The notes: generated by a model from the letters alone, not told the origin. Numbered from the stretch's first letter, positions 15,274 to 24,285 are shown. The stretch: DNA of 32,401 nt from Planctomycetaceae bacterium (GCA_015485495.1 WFTL01000046.1:1-32401), one strand, 5' to 3'. Numbers and translations are program-made.

Positions 15274-15864
15274 TTACGATCCGCTGCCCCGATTGGACGC
15301 GGCAACCTGGTCATCCGTCAGGATTGGAATGCGGTAACCGACCGCTCCGATCGCCTGGCCTTCCGGAACATCGCGGTAGTTGTCATGACACATGATGCAT
15401 TTTTCCATAACGACCGGGATGGCCGTGGCGGCTCTCAGGAAACGCTTCCCGTCCTTCTGTTCCACCTCTTCCCAGACCGCCTTTCCGTCTTTCAGAGCGG
15501 CAATGGCCCGACGTTCGAAGGCGTCCGCCGGAGCATTCTCATCATTGTACGGTTCGCCCGTGGCGTCCAGCAGCCGGACTTCATGCCAGCCTTTGTCGGC
15601 CACGGCAGCGAACAGAGCCTTGAAGGCACTGCCCGCAGCCAGGTCTTCGTCATCGTTGACGTAGTGAGTAGTAATCAGGACGATGCTTGTTTTGTAAATG
15701 TCGTCCAGGAGACGCATCTCGCGGCGGGCCCGTTCCAGAGCCGCGTCCGGAACCCCGCGACCGGACGCCGCCGCTGCTTTCGGAGCGACAGACGGATTTC
15801 GAACCACCACCAGACCAGTCAGCAGAACCCCAACAGCCAGGACAGAAATCAGTTTCACTTTCAT
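15274..15864 (-). CDS. Exported Tll0287-like (DUF3365) single-haem protein
   Basis: The ATG at 15864 follows a weak AAGAG; the open frame upstream crosses the Rrf2 gene and is not used. The 196-residue product has an N-terminal hydrophobic segment (LISVLAVGVLLTGLVVV, 5-21) that is a signal or anchor. It continues with the DUF3365/Tll0287-like pattern: ALERARREMRLLDDIYKTSI, WHEVRLLDATGEPYNDENAP, FLRAATAIPVVMEKCIMCH and AIGAVGYRIPI. CIMCH (156-160) is a c-type haem site. The fold is PAS-like and occurs in haem-based sensors and cytochromes. It is divergent from an Rrf2 regulator gene 111 bp away, suggesting redox- or gas-responsive control, which is inference. Confidence 0.88.
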   Translation of the reverse strand: MKVKLISVLAVGVLLTGLVVVRNPSVAPKAAAASGRGVPDAALERARREMRLLDDIYKTSIVLITTHYVNDDEDLAAGSAFKALFAAVADKGWHEVRLLDATGEPYNDENAPADAFERRAIAALKDGKAVWEEVEQKDGKRFLRAATAIPVVMEKCIMCHDNYRDVPEGQAIGAVGYRIPILTDDQVAASNRGSGS

Positions 15865-15975
15865 GTTTGTTCGTTCTCTTCGTGCGGGCCGAAAAACAGG
15901 ACGGTAACATCCGGTGGACCCTACCACCTCAAAAGAAGATGTCAATATCCACTTAGAATTCGGTTCCGGAACCCC
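15865..15975. promoter_or_regulatory. Divergent control region of the haem protein and Rrf2 genes
   Basis: This 111-bp gap has an AT-rich patch (15931-15962) unlike the GC-rich surroundings. It contains a perfect TTGACA on the minus strand (15945-15940) without a recognisable -10 at 17 nt. Next to it is an imperfect inverted element, AATATC-CACTTA-GAATT (15944-15960). Such an element next to an Rrf2 gene is a natural candidate operator, but the symmetry is poor. Confidence 0.35.
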
Positions 15976-16428
15976 ATGTTCTCTCAAACGGTGGAATACG
16001 CCCTGCGTGCCGTGGTTCACCTGGCCATTCACGGCGATCAGCCGCTGAAGACACGCGATATTGCCCGGGAGACGCAGGTCCCGGCTGCCTACCTGTCCAA
16101 GGTGCTCCAGGAACTGCAGGCGAAAGGAATCGTGCGGCTGCAGCGGGGCGTGGGCGGTGGAGTCTGCCTGGAAGGCCGGCCTGACGAACTGACGATTCTG
16201 GACGTGGTCAATGCCGTCGACCCGATTCGCCGCATTCGGTCGTGCCCGCTGGATCTGATGTCTCACGGAACGCATCTGTGTGCTCTTCACCGCCGCATGG
16301 ACAATGCCATGATGGCGATGGAAGACGCTTTTCGGTCCACCACGCTGGCCGAACTGCTGGCCGATCCCAACCCCAGTGTTCCGTTGTGCGACAGTTCGAA
16401 CAGGAATCAGAAGTCGACGGAGAAATGA
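15976..16428 (+). CDS. Rrf2 family transcriptional regulator
   Basis: The 150-residue product has the Rrf2 winged helix at its N-terminus: MFSQTVEYALRAVVHLAIHG, TRDIARETQVPAAYLSKVLQ, ELQAKGIVRLQRGVGGGVCL and LTILDVVNAVDPI. The C-terminal sensing loop reads IRSCPLDLMSHGTHLCALHR, with Cys90 and Cys102 and several His. Many Rrf2 proteins (IscR, NsrR, RirA) use three cysteines for an iron-sulfur cluster. Here only two lie in the loop, at wider spacing, with Cys64 and Cys138 elsewhere, so a cluster, haem or thiol mechanism are all open. The ATG at 15976 is the natural Rrf2 start. It is divergent from the haem protein and 31 bp upstream of ybeY. Confidence 0.92.
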   Translation: MFSQTVEYALRAVVHLAIHGDQPLKTRDIARETQVPAAYLSKVLQELQAKGIVRLQRGVGGGVCLEGRPDELTILDVVNAVDPIRRIRSCPLDLMSHGTHLCALHRRMDNAMMAMEDAFRSTTLAELLADPNPSVPLCDSSNRNQKSTEK

Positions 16429-16459
16429 TCGCGTCTCGAACGAGGAAACAGCGTTTCTG

Positions 16460-17053
16460 ATGACTCACAGCAACCCGGCCTGGGAAATCGATGTGAGTTT
16501 TCGATGCCCGGCAGATGATGTGGACGCCCGGTATCTGAAAACGGCCGTGGAAACGGCTCTGAGAATCGAGCAGGTTTCGCGCGCCGTCCTGAGCATCACT
16601 CTGGTGGATGATGACACGATCCGCCGCATCCATCGGGACCACCTGCAGAAAGACTGTCCGACCGATGTCATCAGTTTTCCGCTCGACTGGCAGCACCCCT
16701 CCCGCCGGCAACCGGCAGAAGGCGAATCCGGGCGATCTGCAGGAGCAGCCCTTGAGGGAGAAATCGTGGCTGGATTGGAATGGGCCCGCCGGGCGGCCGG
16801 CGAACATGGCTGGCCGGTGCACACGGAGTTGACACTTTACGTGATCCATGGAATGCTTCACATCTGTGGGTACGACGATCTGGTTCCGCAGGAGAAACGC
16901 GTGATGCAGGCAAGAGAGTCTGCCGTGTTCCGCGCTCTGGGATACCACTGCGTTCCTGGCCGGACCGTCGGCAGTCCGTCTCTTTCCGGGGAAACATCGC
17001 CGCAGGCTGACAGTCCGTCCGGGGCGGATGCATCGAAGGAGTCTGCCGGGTGA
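16460..17053 (+). CDS. ybeY: Endoribonuclease YbeY (rRNA maturation factor)
   Basis: YbeY is a metal-dependent RNase for 16S rRNA 3'-end processing and ribosome quality control. The 197-residue product shows VSRAVLSITLVDDDTIRRIH, HLQKDCPTDVISFPL, the LEGEIV strand, ELTLYVIHGMLHICGYDD and a short C-terminal helix. In the usual HGxLHLxGYDH motif three His bind zinc; here the third is Asp140 (His130, His134, Asp140). A 20-residue insert follows SFPLDW, and the tail after about residue 160 is a Ser/Gly-rich extension. The ATG at 16460 gives the family's normal N-terminus. It follows the Rrf2 gene by 31 bp, and its stop overlaps the next gene's GTG start by 4 nt, indicating translational coupling. 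Confidence 0.93.
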   Translation: MTHSNPAWEIDVSFRCPADDVDARYLKTAVETALRIEQVSRAVLSITLVDDDTIRRIHRDHLQKDCPTDVISFPLDWQHPSRRQPAEGESGRSAGAALEGEIVAGLEWARRAAGEHGWPVHTELTLYVIHGMLHICGYDDLVPQEKRVMQARESAVFRALGYHCVPGRTVGSPSLSGETSPQADSPSGADASKESAG

Positions 17054-18363
17054 AAGACGGGCTCAGCGTTCTGGCCATGGGGCTGCTTCCCGGCAGTGTT
17101 CTGTTTCTGTCTGTGCTGAGCTTTTCGCTGCGACTGGGATCGCTGGATCAGCTCGATCGTCTGTGCCGCCGCCAGCGGCGTTCTTCTCTGTTCGGCAGGA
17201 TTCTGGCTGCCCGCCAGCCGGCTTTGCTGCTGACGGACACGCTGCTGGCGGGCCTGCTGCTGCTGTGCGGCCGGATGGCCGCCCGGCAGCCGGAACTGAT
17301 CCCGTTTCTCCGGCCGCACGATCCGTCCTGGACGGCGCACGTTCTGGCCGGTGTGCGGACGGCAGGACTTGTCATTCTGATCTGGATCGTCTGGCTGGCC
17401 GTTCCCCGCGCCATCGCCCGTTCTCAGGGCGGCATCGTTCTGTATCGACTCCGCGGAATCGTCTTTCTGTCCGCCCGGGCGGCACGTCCGCTGTGGATCG
17501 TGACCGAACGCATCGACCGGCTCATCGCCCGACTGACCGGAGCGGCCGAAACGGAATCCCGTTCAGATCGGGCCCTCATCGACGAAATCATGGCACTCGT
17601 TCATGAAGCTCAGCGTCAGCAGGCGATTTCCGCAGGAGGCTCCCGCATGATCCATGGCCTGCTGGATCTTCCGGACAGCGACGTCGCATCCGTGATGACG
17701 CCGCGCATCGACCTGGTCACGCTGAACGCCGGGACAACTTTGTACGATGCCGCCCGGCAGATCGTTCGGTCCGGCTATTCCCGATTTCCGGTGGTGCGTG
17801 ACACGGTGGATGATGTGATCGGCGTTCTTTATGCCCGGGATCTGCTGCGCTGTGTGACCGATGGAGCCGACATGCGGACGGAAACGATCGACGGCATCAT
17901 TCGTCCCGCCATGTTCGTTCCCGAATCCCAGCACATCGATGCCCTGATCGATGACATGCAGGAAAGAAAGATTCAGATGGCGGTTGTTGTCGATGAGTAC
18001 AGCGGAATCGCCGGAGTCGTCACGATGGAAGACATCATGGAAGAGATTTTCGGGGAGATCACGGACGAATTCGATCCGGATGAACGCGAACTCATCCGTC
18101 AGTTCGACGGAATCATCGAAGCCGATGCCCGGGCTCACATCGATGATCTGAACAGCGAATTTCGCCTGGGACTGCCGGAAGGGGCCGACTACGACACGCT
18201 GAACGGATTTCTGCTGTCGCAGTTCGGACGGATTCCCCATGCCGGAGAATCCCATCAGTGGCGGGACATTCGGCTCACAGTGCTGGATGCCGATGAACGC
18301 CAGCTGCGCCGCGTCCGTCTGGAACGCATCGAAGATCACGTCCCGCTGACAGAAGCCGACTGA
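17050..18363 (+). CDS. CNNM/CorC-HlyC family CBS-domain membrane protein
   Basis: This 437-residue protein starts at a GTG inside the ybeY stop (GTGA overlap). The first 150 residues hold three to four hydrophobic segments (for example LSVLAMGLLPGSVLFLSVL, LLLTDTLLAGLLLLCG and TAGLVILIWIVWLAVP), a divergent form of the DUF21 membrane domain. Two CBS domains follow: VMTPRIDLVTLNAGTTLYDA (from 215) with YSRFPVVRDTVDDVIGVLYA, and FVPESQHIDALIDDMQER with QMAVVVDEYSGIAGVVTMED and IMEEIFGEI. The C-terminal CorC/HlyC domain begins about residue 355 and contains DYDTLNGFLLSQFGRIPHAG. Related proteins take part in magnesium or cobalt efflux; hemolysin annotations are historical. Pairing with ybeY is conserved in many bacteria. 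Confidence 0.93.
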   Translation: MKDGLSVLAMGLLPGSVLFLSVLSFSLRLGSLDQLDRLCRRQRRSSLFGRILAARQPALLLTDTLLAGLLLLCGRMAARQPELIPFLRPHDPSWTAHVLAGVRTAGLVILIWIVWLAVPRAIARSQGGIVLYRLRGIVFLSARAARPLWIVTERIDRLIARLTGAAETESRSDRALIDEIMALVHEAQRQQAISAGGSRMIHGLLDLPDSDVASVMTPRIDLVTLNAGTTLYDAARQIVRSGYSRFPVVRDTVDDVIGVLYARDLLRCVTDGADMRTETIDGIIRPAMFVPESQHIDALIDDMQERKIQMAVVVDEYSGIAGVVTMEDIMEEIFGEITDEFDPDERELIRQFDGIIEADARAHIDDLNSEFRLGLPEGADYDTLNGFLLSQFGRIPHAGESHQWRDIRLTVLDADERQLRRVRLERIEDHVPLTEAD

Positions 18364-18498
18364 GTCCGCCATCGAACGAAACAACGTTTCCGCGAAAAGT
18401 CAGCCGGCCTGCCGATCCGATGGGCCGGGACGATCGAGTCCGGTAAGCTACGCTGCCGGTCCATGATCCCGAACTTCGTTGACTGTCAGGTCGAACTG

Positions 18499-19182
18499 AT
18501 GCCCGTTGTTCTGCGCTTGCACAGCATCTGCCGTTCCTTCGCCGGATCCGGTGAAACGGTTGCGATTCTCCGCGACGTGAATCTGGAACTGGCCTCCGGT
18601 CAGGCCGTCGCCATCCGCGGACCGTCCGGATGCGGCAAAAGCACGCTGCTGCTGATTGCCGGAACACTGGATGTTCCTTCCGACGGCCTCGTGGAAATTC
18701 TGGGCAGAAATCCCTGGAGTCTTTCTGCCAGAAAGCTGGCTCGTTTCCGCAATGAACACATCGGGTTCGTCTTTCAGGAACATCGGCTGCTGCCCCAGCT
18801 GAATGTCCTGGAAAACGTGCTGCTGCCCACACTGGCCGGATTTGCCCCCGACCGCGCGGCCTGTGAACAGCGGGCGCACGCGCTGCTGGAACGCGTCGGC
18901 CTGCAGGATCGTCTGGAACATCGTCCCGCGGCGCTGTCCGGAGGCGAACGGCAGCGCGTTGCCGTGTGCCGCGCGCTGATCATGCGGCCGTCGCTGCTGC
19001 TGGCCGATGAACCCACCGGCAGTCTGGATCCGCACACCGCGGAAGGCATCGGCAGTCTGCTGCTGGAAGTTGCCGCCGAAAATGATGCCGGACTGCTCTG
19101 TGTGACACACAACGACCGGCTGGCGGTCCGTTTTCCCGAACAGCGGCTTCTGGAAGACGGCCGCCTGCAGCCGGTCGGCTGA
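18499..19182 (+). CDS. ABC transporter ATP-binding protein, LolD/MacB-type
   Basis: The 227-residue ATPase has Walker A GPSGCGKST, a Q-loop FVFQEHRLLPQLNVLENVLL, the signature LSGGERQRVAVCRAL, Walker B LLLADEPTGSLD and the H-loop VTHND. This is the subfamily that powers LolCDE lipoprotein release, MacB or FtsEX-type complexes. I prefer the ATG at 18499 (MPVVLRLHSICRSFAG), which has AGG 9 nt upstream and gives the family N-terminus; the ATG at 18463 has no ribosome binding site. No permease lies next to it: the gene stands alone between the CorC-like gene (135 bp upstream) and a tRNA on the other strand. The planctomycete envelope is lipoprotein-rich, which fits a LolD role, but the partner is unknown. 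Confidence 0.93.
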   Translation: MPVVLRLHSICRSFAGSGETVAILRDVNLELASGQAVAIRGPSGCGKSTLLLIAGTLDVPSDGLVEILGRNPWSLSARKLARFRNEHIGFVFQEHRLLPQLNVLENVLLPTLAGFAPDRAACEQRAHALLERVGLQDRLEHRPAALSGGERQRVAVCRALIMRPSLLLADEPTGSLDPHTAEGIGSLLLEVAAENDAGLLCVTHNDRLAVRFPEQRLLEDGRLQPVG

Positions 19183-19222
19183 ATCGGCACTGCCGATTCG
19201 ACCGGCCGTTCGAAAACCGGTC
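19181..19222 (+). terminator. Tandem hairpins at the end of the ABC ATPase gene
   Basis: The first stem, GAATCGGC/GCCGATTC (19181-19199, 8 bp, 3-nt loop), overlaps the stop codon. The second, GACCGG/CCGGTC (19200-19222), follows directly with an 11-nt loop. There is no T-run, but two adjacent stems right at the stop suggest 3'-end formation. Confidence 0.35.
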
Positions 19223-19296
19223 CGAAAGGTTATGGGGATTTCCAGTCGTTCGGCCTGGTCCTGAAACCGCGCTGCGGGAACAGCCACCGAAGCAGA

Positions 19297-19382
19297 TACC
19301 GGAGGCGGGACTCGAACCCGCACGGGACGTCAATCCCACCAGATTTTGAATCTGGCGTGTCTGCCAATTCCACCACTCCGGC
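19297..19382 (-). tRNA. tRNA-Leu (anticodon CAA)
   Basis: The 86-nt minus-strand sequence folds as a class II tRNA. The acceptor arm is GCCGGAG with CTCCGGT (the first pair is G-U), the D-arm contains TGGCAGACA, and the anticodon stem CCAGA/TCTGG encloses TTCAAAA, giving anticodon CAA for UUG codons. A long variable arm (TGGGATTGACGTCCC region) follows, and the T-arm is GCGGG-TTCGAGT-CCCGC. The discriminator base is A. CCA is not encoded. No integrase or repeated tRNA end is visible beside it. Confidence 0.97.
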
Positions 19383-19459
19383 CGACAGCCGGCAGGGCAT
19401 CTGCGGATGCTTCGAACCGCGTGTTCGTTGTTCTGACGAAACACGCAGCGATCGGCCCG

Positions 19460-19489
19460 ACTCTAGCTGCAGACCTGCTGCCAACGCAA
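19460..19489 (-). promoter_or_regulatory. Weak candidate promoter for tRNA-Leu
   Basis: The minus strand reads TTGCGT (19489-19484), an 18-nt spacer and TAGAGT (19465-19460). It would start transcription about 70 nt before the mature tRNA. Consensus agreement is modest. The rest of the 293-bp gap to 19675 shows nothing recognisable. Confidence 0.25.
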
Positions 19490-19675
19490 GCCGGATACAT
19501 TCCACCGTGCCGCCGGAGACCGGGCAGGGCGGCGCCGGGGCGTATTCAGCGTGTGCGGATGCGGTCGAGAATCAGCCCATCGCGCCCGTTGTCCACATGA
19601 CTGACCAGCCTCGTCCGGAACCCCCAGGCCCACACCCAGCCCCCCGGACAGACTCCCTCAATTCGTCAGGCTGCC

Positions 19676-20065
19676 TCAACGGGCATCTTCATCGGTTCCC
19701 TGGAGATTCTGCAGTTTGTCGATCAGCGTCAGGTATCTTTTTTCATTGTGGAAGATGACGCATCCCAGCAGCGCGAACAGGCCGACCGTTGCAAACAGAC
19801 CGGTGACGACCACCGGCAGGATCACCGCCGCACCTGTGAGCATCGACGGATCCATCGTTTTCTGCTGAACGGCCCGGGCCACGTGAAAGGGATTCGCGAG
19901 AAACGGAGACGAAAACCACAGCCACGTGTAGGTCCCCGTCAGCAGAACCAGGATCGACACGACGGCCAGATTTCCCCGCGAAACGAACCGCTGCCGTTTC
20001 TTCAGAAAGTCCTGATCGTCTTCTGTCAGCATCGATTCAGCCGAGCGGTGCCGTGGTCCTGTCAT
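19676..20065 (-). CDS. Small membrane protein with two transmembrane helices, unknown function
   Basis: The 129-residue product has a charged cytoplasmic-type N-terminus (MLTEDDQDFLKKRQRFVSRG) followed by helix 1 (LAVVSILVLLTGTYTWLWF, about 33-52). After a loop containing NPFHVARAVQQKTMDPS, helix 2 is LTGAAVILPVVVTGLFATVG running into LFALLGCVIF (about 76-105). The polar tail is HNEKRYLTLIDKLQNLQG. The ATG at 20065 has GGGA 6 nt upstream; the ATG at 20032 is possible. It is last in a run of minus-strand genes, 34 bp after a PQQ-propeller lipoprotein, and may be co-transcribed with it. I do not recognise the family; no catalytic residues stand out. Confidence 0.75.
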   Translation of the reverse strand: MTGPRHRSAESMLTEDDQDFLKKRQRFVSRGNLAVVSILVLLTGTYTWLWFSSPFLANPFHVARAVQQKTMDPSMLTGAAVILPVVVTGLFATVGLFALLGCVIFHNEKRYLTLIDKLQNLQGTDEDAR

Positions 20066-20099
20066 CGTGTTCCCGGTCGGGGCAGGCGATCACTGCATG

Positions 20100-21965
20100 T
20101 CACTGGATGTCGAACGCATACAGCCGGGAACGATCTGAAATGAACAGCGTACCATTGGCGATCGTCGGTGTGCTGTAGATGGCACTGTCGAACTGCAGCG
20201 TAGTGATTTCCTCTTCTTCGTCACCGGCCTTCAGGATGACCAGTTCCCCGTCTTCGTCTCCGAGCATCACGACTCCGTCCACCACCATGGGAGACCCCCA
20301 GACGGCGGCGAACGTGTCATGAACCCATTTGCGCCGGCCGGTTTCGTAGTCCAGGCAGTGCAGAAACCCGCTGAGGTCGGCGGCGTACAGCCGGCCGTCG
20401 GCCAGTGAAAACGATGACATGGTGCGGCGAAAAATGAGTTCTTCCGGCTGACCGGTGATCGACCCGTCCCGATCCACACCGCCGTAATGCCAGATCTGGC
20501 CGCTGTTGGGGTTGTCCTTCCAGCCGTCTCCATCGGCGATCTGCGGGCTGATGTCTCCGGTTTTGGTGGCGTCGATTCGATACAGATGCCCGACACCTTC
20601 ACCGTGTTCCGGATCCTGGCCGACTGCCAGCACCACGTCTGTGCCGGCGGCCATGGGAGTGGAAATGATGGCATTGCGGGTTCCGCGTCCTCCCAGCTCC
20701 CAGACGGTCTCTTTCGGATTCAGATCGAACCACCAGACCAGTTCACCGGTTTCCGCCTGAAGTGCATAAAGGATTCCGTCGCCGCCCGGCATGAGCACCA
20801 GAGCCTGACCATTGACGGTGATCAGAGCCGGCGAACTCCATTGTCCATGCAGAATGTTGGCGAAGCGTTCGGGCGCCCGGGAATCCATGGACGGGAAATC
20901 GGCTTCCCACACGACCTGGCCGGTGTTCTTGTTCACGGCGATGAAACTGGGAGCTCTGGGCGACGGAACTTCCAGATGGGCTTCGTCGACGCCGTTGGAT
21001 GTCGTCAGCAGGACCAGATCCCCATGAATCAGCGGGGAGGACGTCGCCAGATTGTGTGGAAACACGCCCAGTTCATCGATCATGTCAAGAATCCAGACGA
21101 TGTCGGCATCCAGTTCCTCGCGGTCGACTTCTTCGGTGTACGGGCCGTCATTTTCCCCGTCATGAAACCCTTCGATGTCCACGCACATCAGTTCACAGCG
21201 GTTGGTGACCACATACAGGCGGCCGTTTTCAACACAGGGAGTCGAACAGATCCCCTGCTCCGGCCAGTCGTTCACGCGTCCGGCCGCCAGTTTTTCCCGG
21301 GTGAGCTGCCAGAGCATCGTGCCGTCGTCTTCGCTGAAGCAGAGGACCACGCCGCGGTCGCCGACATGCTGCGGCCGGTACTCACCGCCGTTGTTCGTCC
21401 CGACGAACACGCGTCCTTCGGCCACGACAGGATTTCCGTAGGTCTGGGATCCCAGAGGGACGGTCCAGCGCACCCGTTTTCCACCTTCCCCGGAAACAGG
21501 AGGCTCGAAATCCAGATGGATTCCCGTTGTGCTGTTCACCATGTTGCGGGAAGGCGTTCCGCCCCACATCGGCCAGTCACCGGCCGTGATTTTTTCAGCG
21601 GGTTCAGCGGAGTCCTGTGTCTGTCCGTCGGTTGGCTGCGGGGCATCTGCCGCGGACGTGTCCGGTGCCGATGATTCCGTCTCATCCCCCTGTTCCGCTG
21701 CCCCGTCACCTGACGGGGTGCCATCGGCCTGGTCTTCGGCGGCCGAATCGTCGGTCATGGCACCATCGTCTTCGTCGTCATCGAACCCGTCGAACGATTC
21801 CACCGGAGTCCCCAGCGAATCATCGGCTTCGGCAGACGCAGGCGAATCAGCGCCGGTGCTTCCGGATCCGGTGCCGCTGCCGGATTCCGGCGGCGGATCG
21901 GAACAGCCGATGAGCACGGCGCAGAGGAAGGCCGGAATGAATCCGCTGAGAATTCGCGAAGGCAT
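20100..21965 (-). CDS. PQQ-like beta-propeller lipoprotein with acidic linker
   Basis: The 621-residue product has a lipoprotein signal with lipobox LIGC (Cys21). Next is a linker of about 105 residues made mostly of Asp, Glu, Ser, Ala, Gly and Pro (22-125), which probably spans or projects from the envelope. The propeller starts at [14 protein letters not shown] (130 on) and has repeated PQQ-type blades, for example [56 protein letters not shown] and [14 protein letters not shown]. Such propellers in planctomycetes are mostly structural or scaffold modules; quinone use cannot be inferred. AGGA lies about 9 nt before the ATG. It sits 47 bp after another propeller gene and 34 bp before a small membrane protein, so an operon is likely. 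Confidence 0.92.
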   Translation of the reverse strand: MPSRILSGFIPAFLCAVLIGCSDPPPESGSGTGSGSTGADSPASAEADDSLGTPVESFDGFDDDEDDGAMTDDSAAEDQADGTPSGDGAAEQGDETESSAPDTSAADAPQPTDGQTQDSAEPAEKITAGDWPMWGGTPSRNMVNSTTGIHLDFEPPVSGEGGKRVRWTVPLGSQTYGNPVVAEGRVFVGTNNGGEYRPQHVGDRGVVLCFSEDDGTMLWQLTREKLAAGRVNDWPEQGICSTPCVENGRLYVVTNRCELMCVDIEGFHDGENDGPYTEEVDREELDADIVWILDMIDELGVFPHNLATSSPLIHGDLVLLTTSNGVDEAHLEVPSPRAPSFIAVNKNTGQVVWEADFPSMDSRAPERFANILHGQWSSPALITVNGQALVLMPGGDGILYALQAETGELVWWFDLNPKETVWELGGRGTRNAIISTPMAAGTDVVLAVGQDPEHGEGVGHLYRIDATKTGDISPQIADGDGWKDNPNSGQIWHYGGVDRDGSITGQPEELIFRRTMSSFSLADGRLYAADLSGFLHCLDYETGRRKWVHDTFAAVWGSPMVVDGVVMLGDEDGELVILKAGDEEEEITTLQFDSAIYSTPTIANGTLFISDRSRLYAFDIQ

Positions 21966-22012
21966 GAGAGGGTTTCCTGTGTCTTCCGTGGAAAAGGAAC
22001 GGCTGCCGAAGC

Positions 22013-24223
22013 TTATCGGGTCACGATGATGTTATCAAAGTAGTGGTCGGCCAGGTTGTAGCTGTACAGGCCGGGACTGCCGCTCCGATTCGGATGCGGA
22101 TCGACCACTTCCAGAGTCCATTCGTCCGGTTCCGGTTCGTCGCGCGGCCAGACTTTGCCCAGAACGTGGGCTCCGTCGTCCTGAATCTGCACGGTCATTT
22201 TCAGCGTGTACCACGTATCGGGACGGGATCGATACCGGATTTCTTTTGCCATGCGATGATGAGCCGCCCAGCTCTGGACGGCCAGCCGGCCCGTGTTCCC
22301 CTTGAGGATGAAATTGTATCGGTGAGCCGTGATCCCCACGTTGGCCAGTTTGCGTTTTTGTTCCTTCATCAGGACATCGGCCTGGATCGTATAGCCGGCC
22401 ATGTCGGGCAGCCCGATCCAGTAATAGGTACTTGGCCGCCCCCGTCCTGGGCTGCGTTTCAGTGCGACCGTGCCGTCGATTTCCGTCGGCTGCAGTTTCA
22501 GAAAGACGTTGATCCAGGTGGGCGGCACCTGTTTTCCGGAAAACTGTTCGAAATCCCACTTCCAGGGCAGCGGCGGGAACACGCGCAGCCGGGCCGACGC
22601 TGCAAGATCGCCCTGTTGTGCCGTGATCGTCCCGGCCTGTTCCGGGGCGGATTCCGACACGGTCAGCACGCGTCCGTCCAGTTGAACGTCCTGCCAGCTT
22701 CCATCGGGTGTCAGCGGAGCATCGACTTCGCCCAGGAACCGCCCGGTTTCATTCCAGGCCAGGACCCGGTAGTTCACAGTGCCGCCACCGAACGTCGTGG
22801 CTTCGAAGGGCACCACGCGCAGAACGGCCGGATCGTCCGACCCGGCGGCTTCTTCAGCGACCGGCAGTTCCACCGGCTGAGGAATCCCCGCATTGTCGCC
22901 TCCCAGACACAGCGTGCGGTCCCGTGTCACCAGAAAAATGCGGCCGTCGGAAATCGCCGGCGTCGCATAGATTTCGTCGTCCACGCCGCTGCCATCCGAG
23001 GCCTTCAGGTGCACATGCGACAGCGACCGGCATCCTTCCCGTGACGGTTCCAGAATATGGACATTGCCGTTGACTTCCATGACATACAGTTTTCCGTCTG
23101 CCCAGATCGGCGACCCCTTGCCCACGGTGCCAAGCGAGTAGCTCCAGAGACGGTCTCCGTTGGCGCTGTCGAAGGCGTACAGCCGTCCTGTGTCGGCCAC
23201 GACGTAAAGGATGCCGTCTTTTTCCAGCAGTCCGGTGTATCCGGCTTTGATGCCGTCCACCCGCCAGATGCTGTTGGTGTCTGTGATGTCACCGCTGCCG
23301 CGGGCATCGATGCATTCCACACGCCCGAATTTCGTCGTGTCGATGTTGTCTTCGCCGTGGGAAATGTACACCCGATGTCCGACAACCACGGGCGTGGCAT
23401 TGAGACCGCGCCGGGACATGCGGAATGACCACTTCGGCTTTCCGCTGCGGGCCTGGATCGCATGGATCCCGCCATCGGCTCCCCCGCCGATCAGCAGCCG
23501 TTCGCCGTCCACAACCGCAATGACCGGATGTGAATAATTCGTATCGCGGGGACGTCCGCCGACCGGGGACACCCAGAGCAGTTCTCCGGTCCGTTTGTCG
23601 AAGGCATAGTAGGCCATCCTCGGCGGCGGCTTGGCCAGATCCCCCCAGCTCAGTCCGAAGAAACCGACAATGACCCGGTCTTCGTCCACCACCGGACACT
23701 GCGTGCGTCCTCCATAGCCGCTGATCTTGCCGAATTCCTCAAACAAAGACCGTTCCCACACGACCTGGCCGTCGGCCGTGTAACAGCGCAGCAGTCCGCT
23801 TACCGAATGCATATAAACGTTGCCTGTTTCCGGATCGCCGGTCATCGGAGCCCAGCCGACACGCGGGGCGGGAATATCCGTCTGAAACACGTTGAAACGG
23901 TCCTGCCAGATCACTTCGCCGGTGGCCGCATCGCGGCAGACGACCTGTTCCTGTGCATGAATCAGTTCCGGGCTTCCGGTGCTGACATCGTGTTCCGTGC
24001 GGCACTGCAGATACACCCGGCCGTTCAGGACGACCGGCGCGGCCCGTCCGCCGATCGGCGATTCCCAGAGCACGTTCTTTCCGGTGGTCAGGTCCCAGGA
24101 ATCGATCAGTCCGGTTTCCCGGCAGATCCCGTTGTATTCCGGTCCCCGCCAGGACGGCCAGTCGGCTGCGGAAACGGACAGGCTCAGACACACAGCGGCG
24201 CAAAGCGTTCTGAATATGACCAT
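22013..24223 (-). CDS. Exported PQQ-like beta-propeller protein with C-terminal sandwich domain
   Basis: The ATG at 24223 yields a standard signal peptide ([20 protein letters not shown]); the frame is open further up, but a candidate promoter lies there. The 736-residue product starts its propeller at [20 protein letters not shown], the usual planctomycete opening. Blades include [75 protein letters not shown] and [16 protein letters not shown]. After an Ig-like stretch (about 500-560), the last 180 residues resemble a concanavalin-like sandwich: [45 protein letters not shown] and [17 protein letters not shown]. Binding of a polysaccharide or surface ligand is plausible but not shown. No haem or PQQ-dehydrogenase motif is seen. 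Confidence 0.92.
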   Translation of the reverse strand: MVIFRTLCAAVCLSLSVSAADWPSWRGPEYNGICRETGLIDSWDLTTGKNVLWESPIGGRAAPVVLNGRVYLQCRTEHDVSTGSPELIHAQEQVVCRDAATGEVIWQDRFNVFQTDIPAPRVGWAPMTGDPETGNVYMHSVSGLLRCYTADGQVVWERSLFEEFGKISGYGGRTQCPVVDEDRVIVGFFGLSWGDLAKPPPRMAYYAFDKRTGELLWVSPVGGRPRDTNYSHPVIAVVDGERLLIGGGADGGIHAIQARSGKPKWSFRMSRRGLNATPVVVGHRVYISHGEDNIDTTKFGRVECIDARGSGDITDTNSIWRVDGIKAGYTGLLEKDGILYVVADTGRLYAFDSANGDRLWSYSLGTVGKGSPIWADGKLYVMEVNGNVHILEPSREGCRSLSHVHLKASDGSGVDDEIYATPAISDGRIFLVTRDRTLCLGGDNAGIPQPVELPVAEEAAGSDDPAVLRVVPFEATTFGGGTVNYRVLAWNETGRFLGEVDAPLTPDGSWQDVQLDGRVLTVSESAPEQAGTITAQQGDLAASARLRVFPPLPWKWDFEQFSGKQVPPTWINVFLKLQPTEIDGTVALKRSPGRGRPSTYYWIGLPDMAGYTIQADVLMKEQKRKLANVGITAHRYNFILKGNTGRLAVQSWAAHHRMAKEIRYRSRPDTWYTLKMTVQIQDDGAHVLGKVWPRDEPEPDEWTLEVVDPHPNRSGSPGLYSYNLADHYFDNIIVTR

Positions 24224-24250
24224 CGATGAATTCCCGAAAAAGCCATGGAA

Positions 24251-24285
24251 CAAAGACGCAGACAACCGGCCCGGAAACGTCTTTG
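24251..24285. repeat. 8-bp inverted repeat in the leader of the propeller gene
   Basis: CAAAGACG (24251-24258) and CGTCTTTG (24278-24285) are perfectly complementary across 19 nt, and lie 28-62 nt upstream of the ATG at 24223. It could be an operator or an mRNA stem that affects translation. Confidence 0.35.

Noticed and set aside
15865-16290. N-terminal extension of the single-haem protein
   Set aside because: It is antisense to the Rrf2 gene, and the signal peptide starts naturally at 15864.
19297-19382. Integration site of a mobile element at the tRNA-Leu gene
   Set aside because: No integrase, direct repeat of the tRNA end, or change in composition is visible on either side.
20487-21674. 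A 395-codon open frame on the plus strand
   Set aside because: It is antisense to the PQQ-propeller lipoprotein; the blade motifs on the minus strand decide the coding strand.
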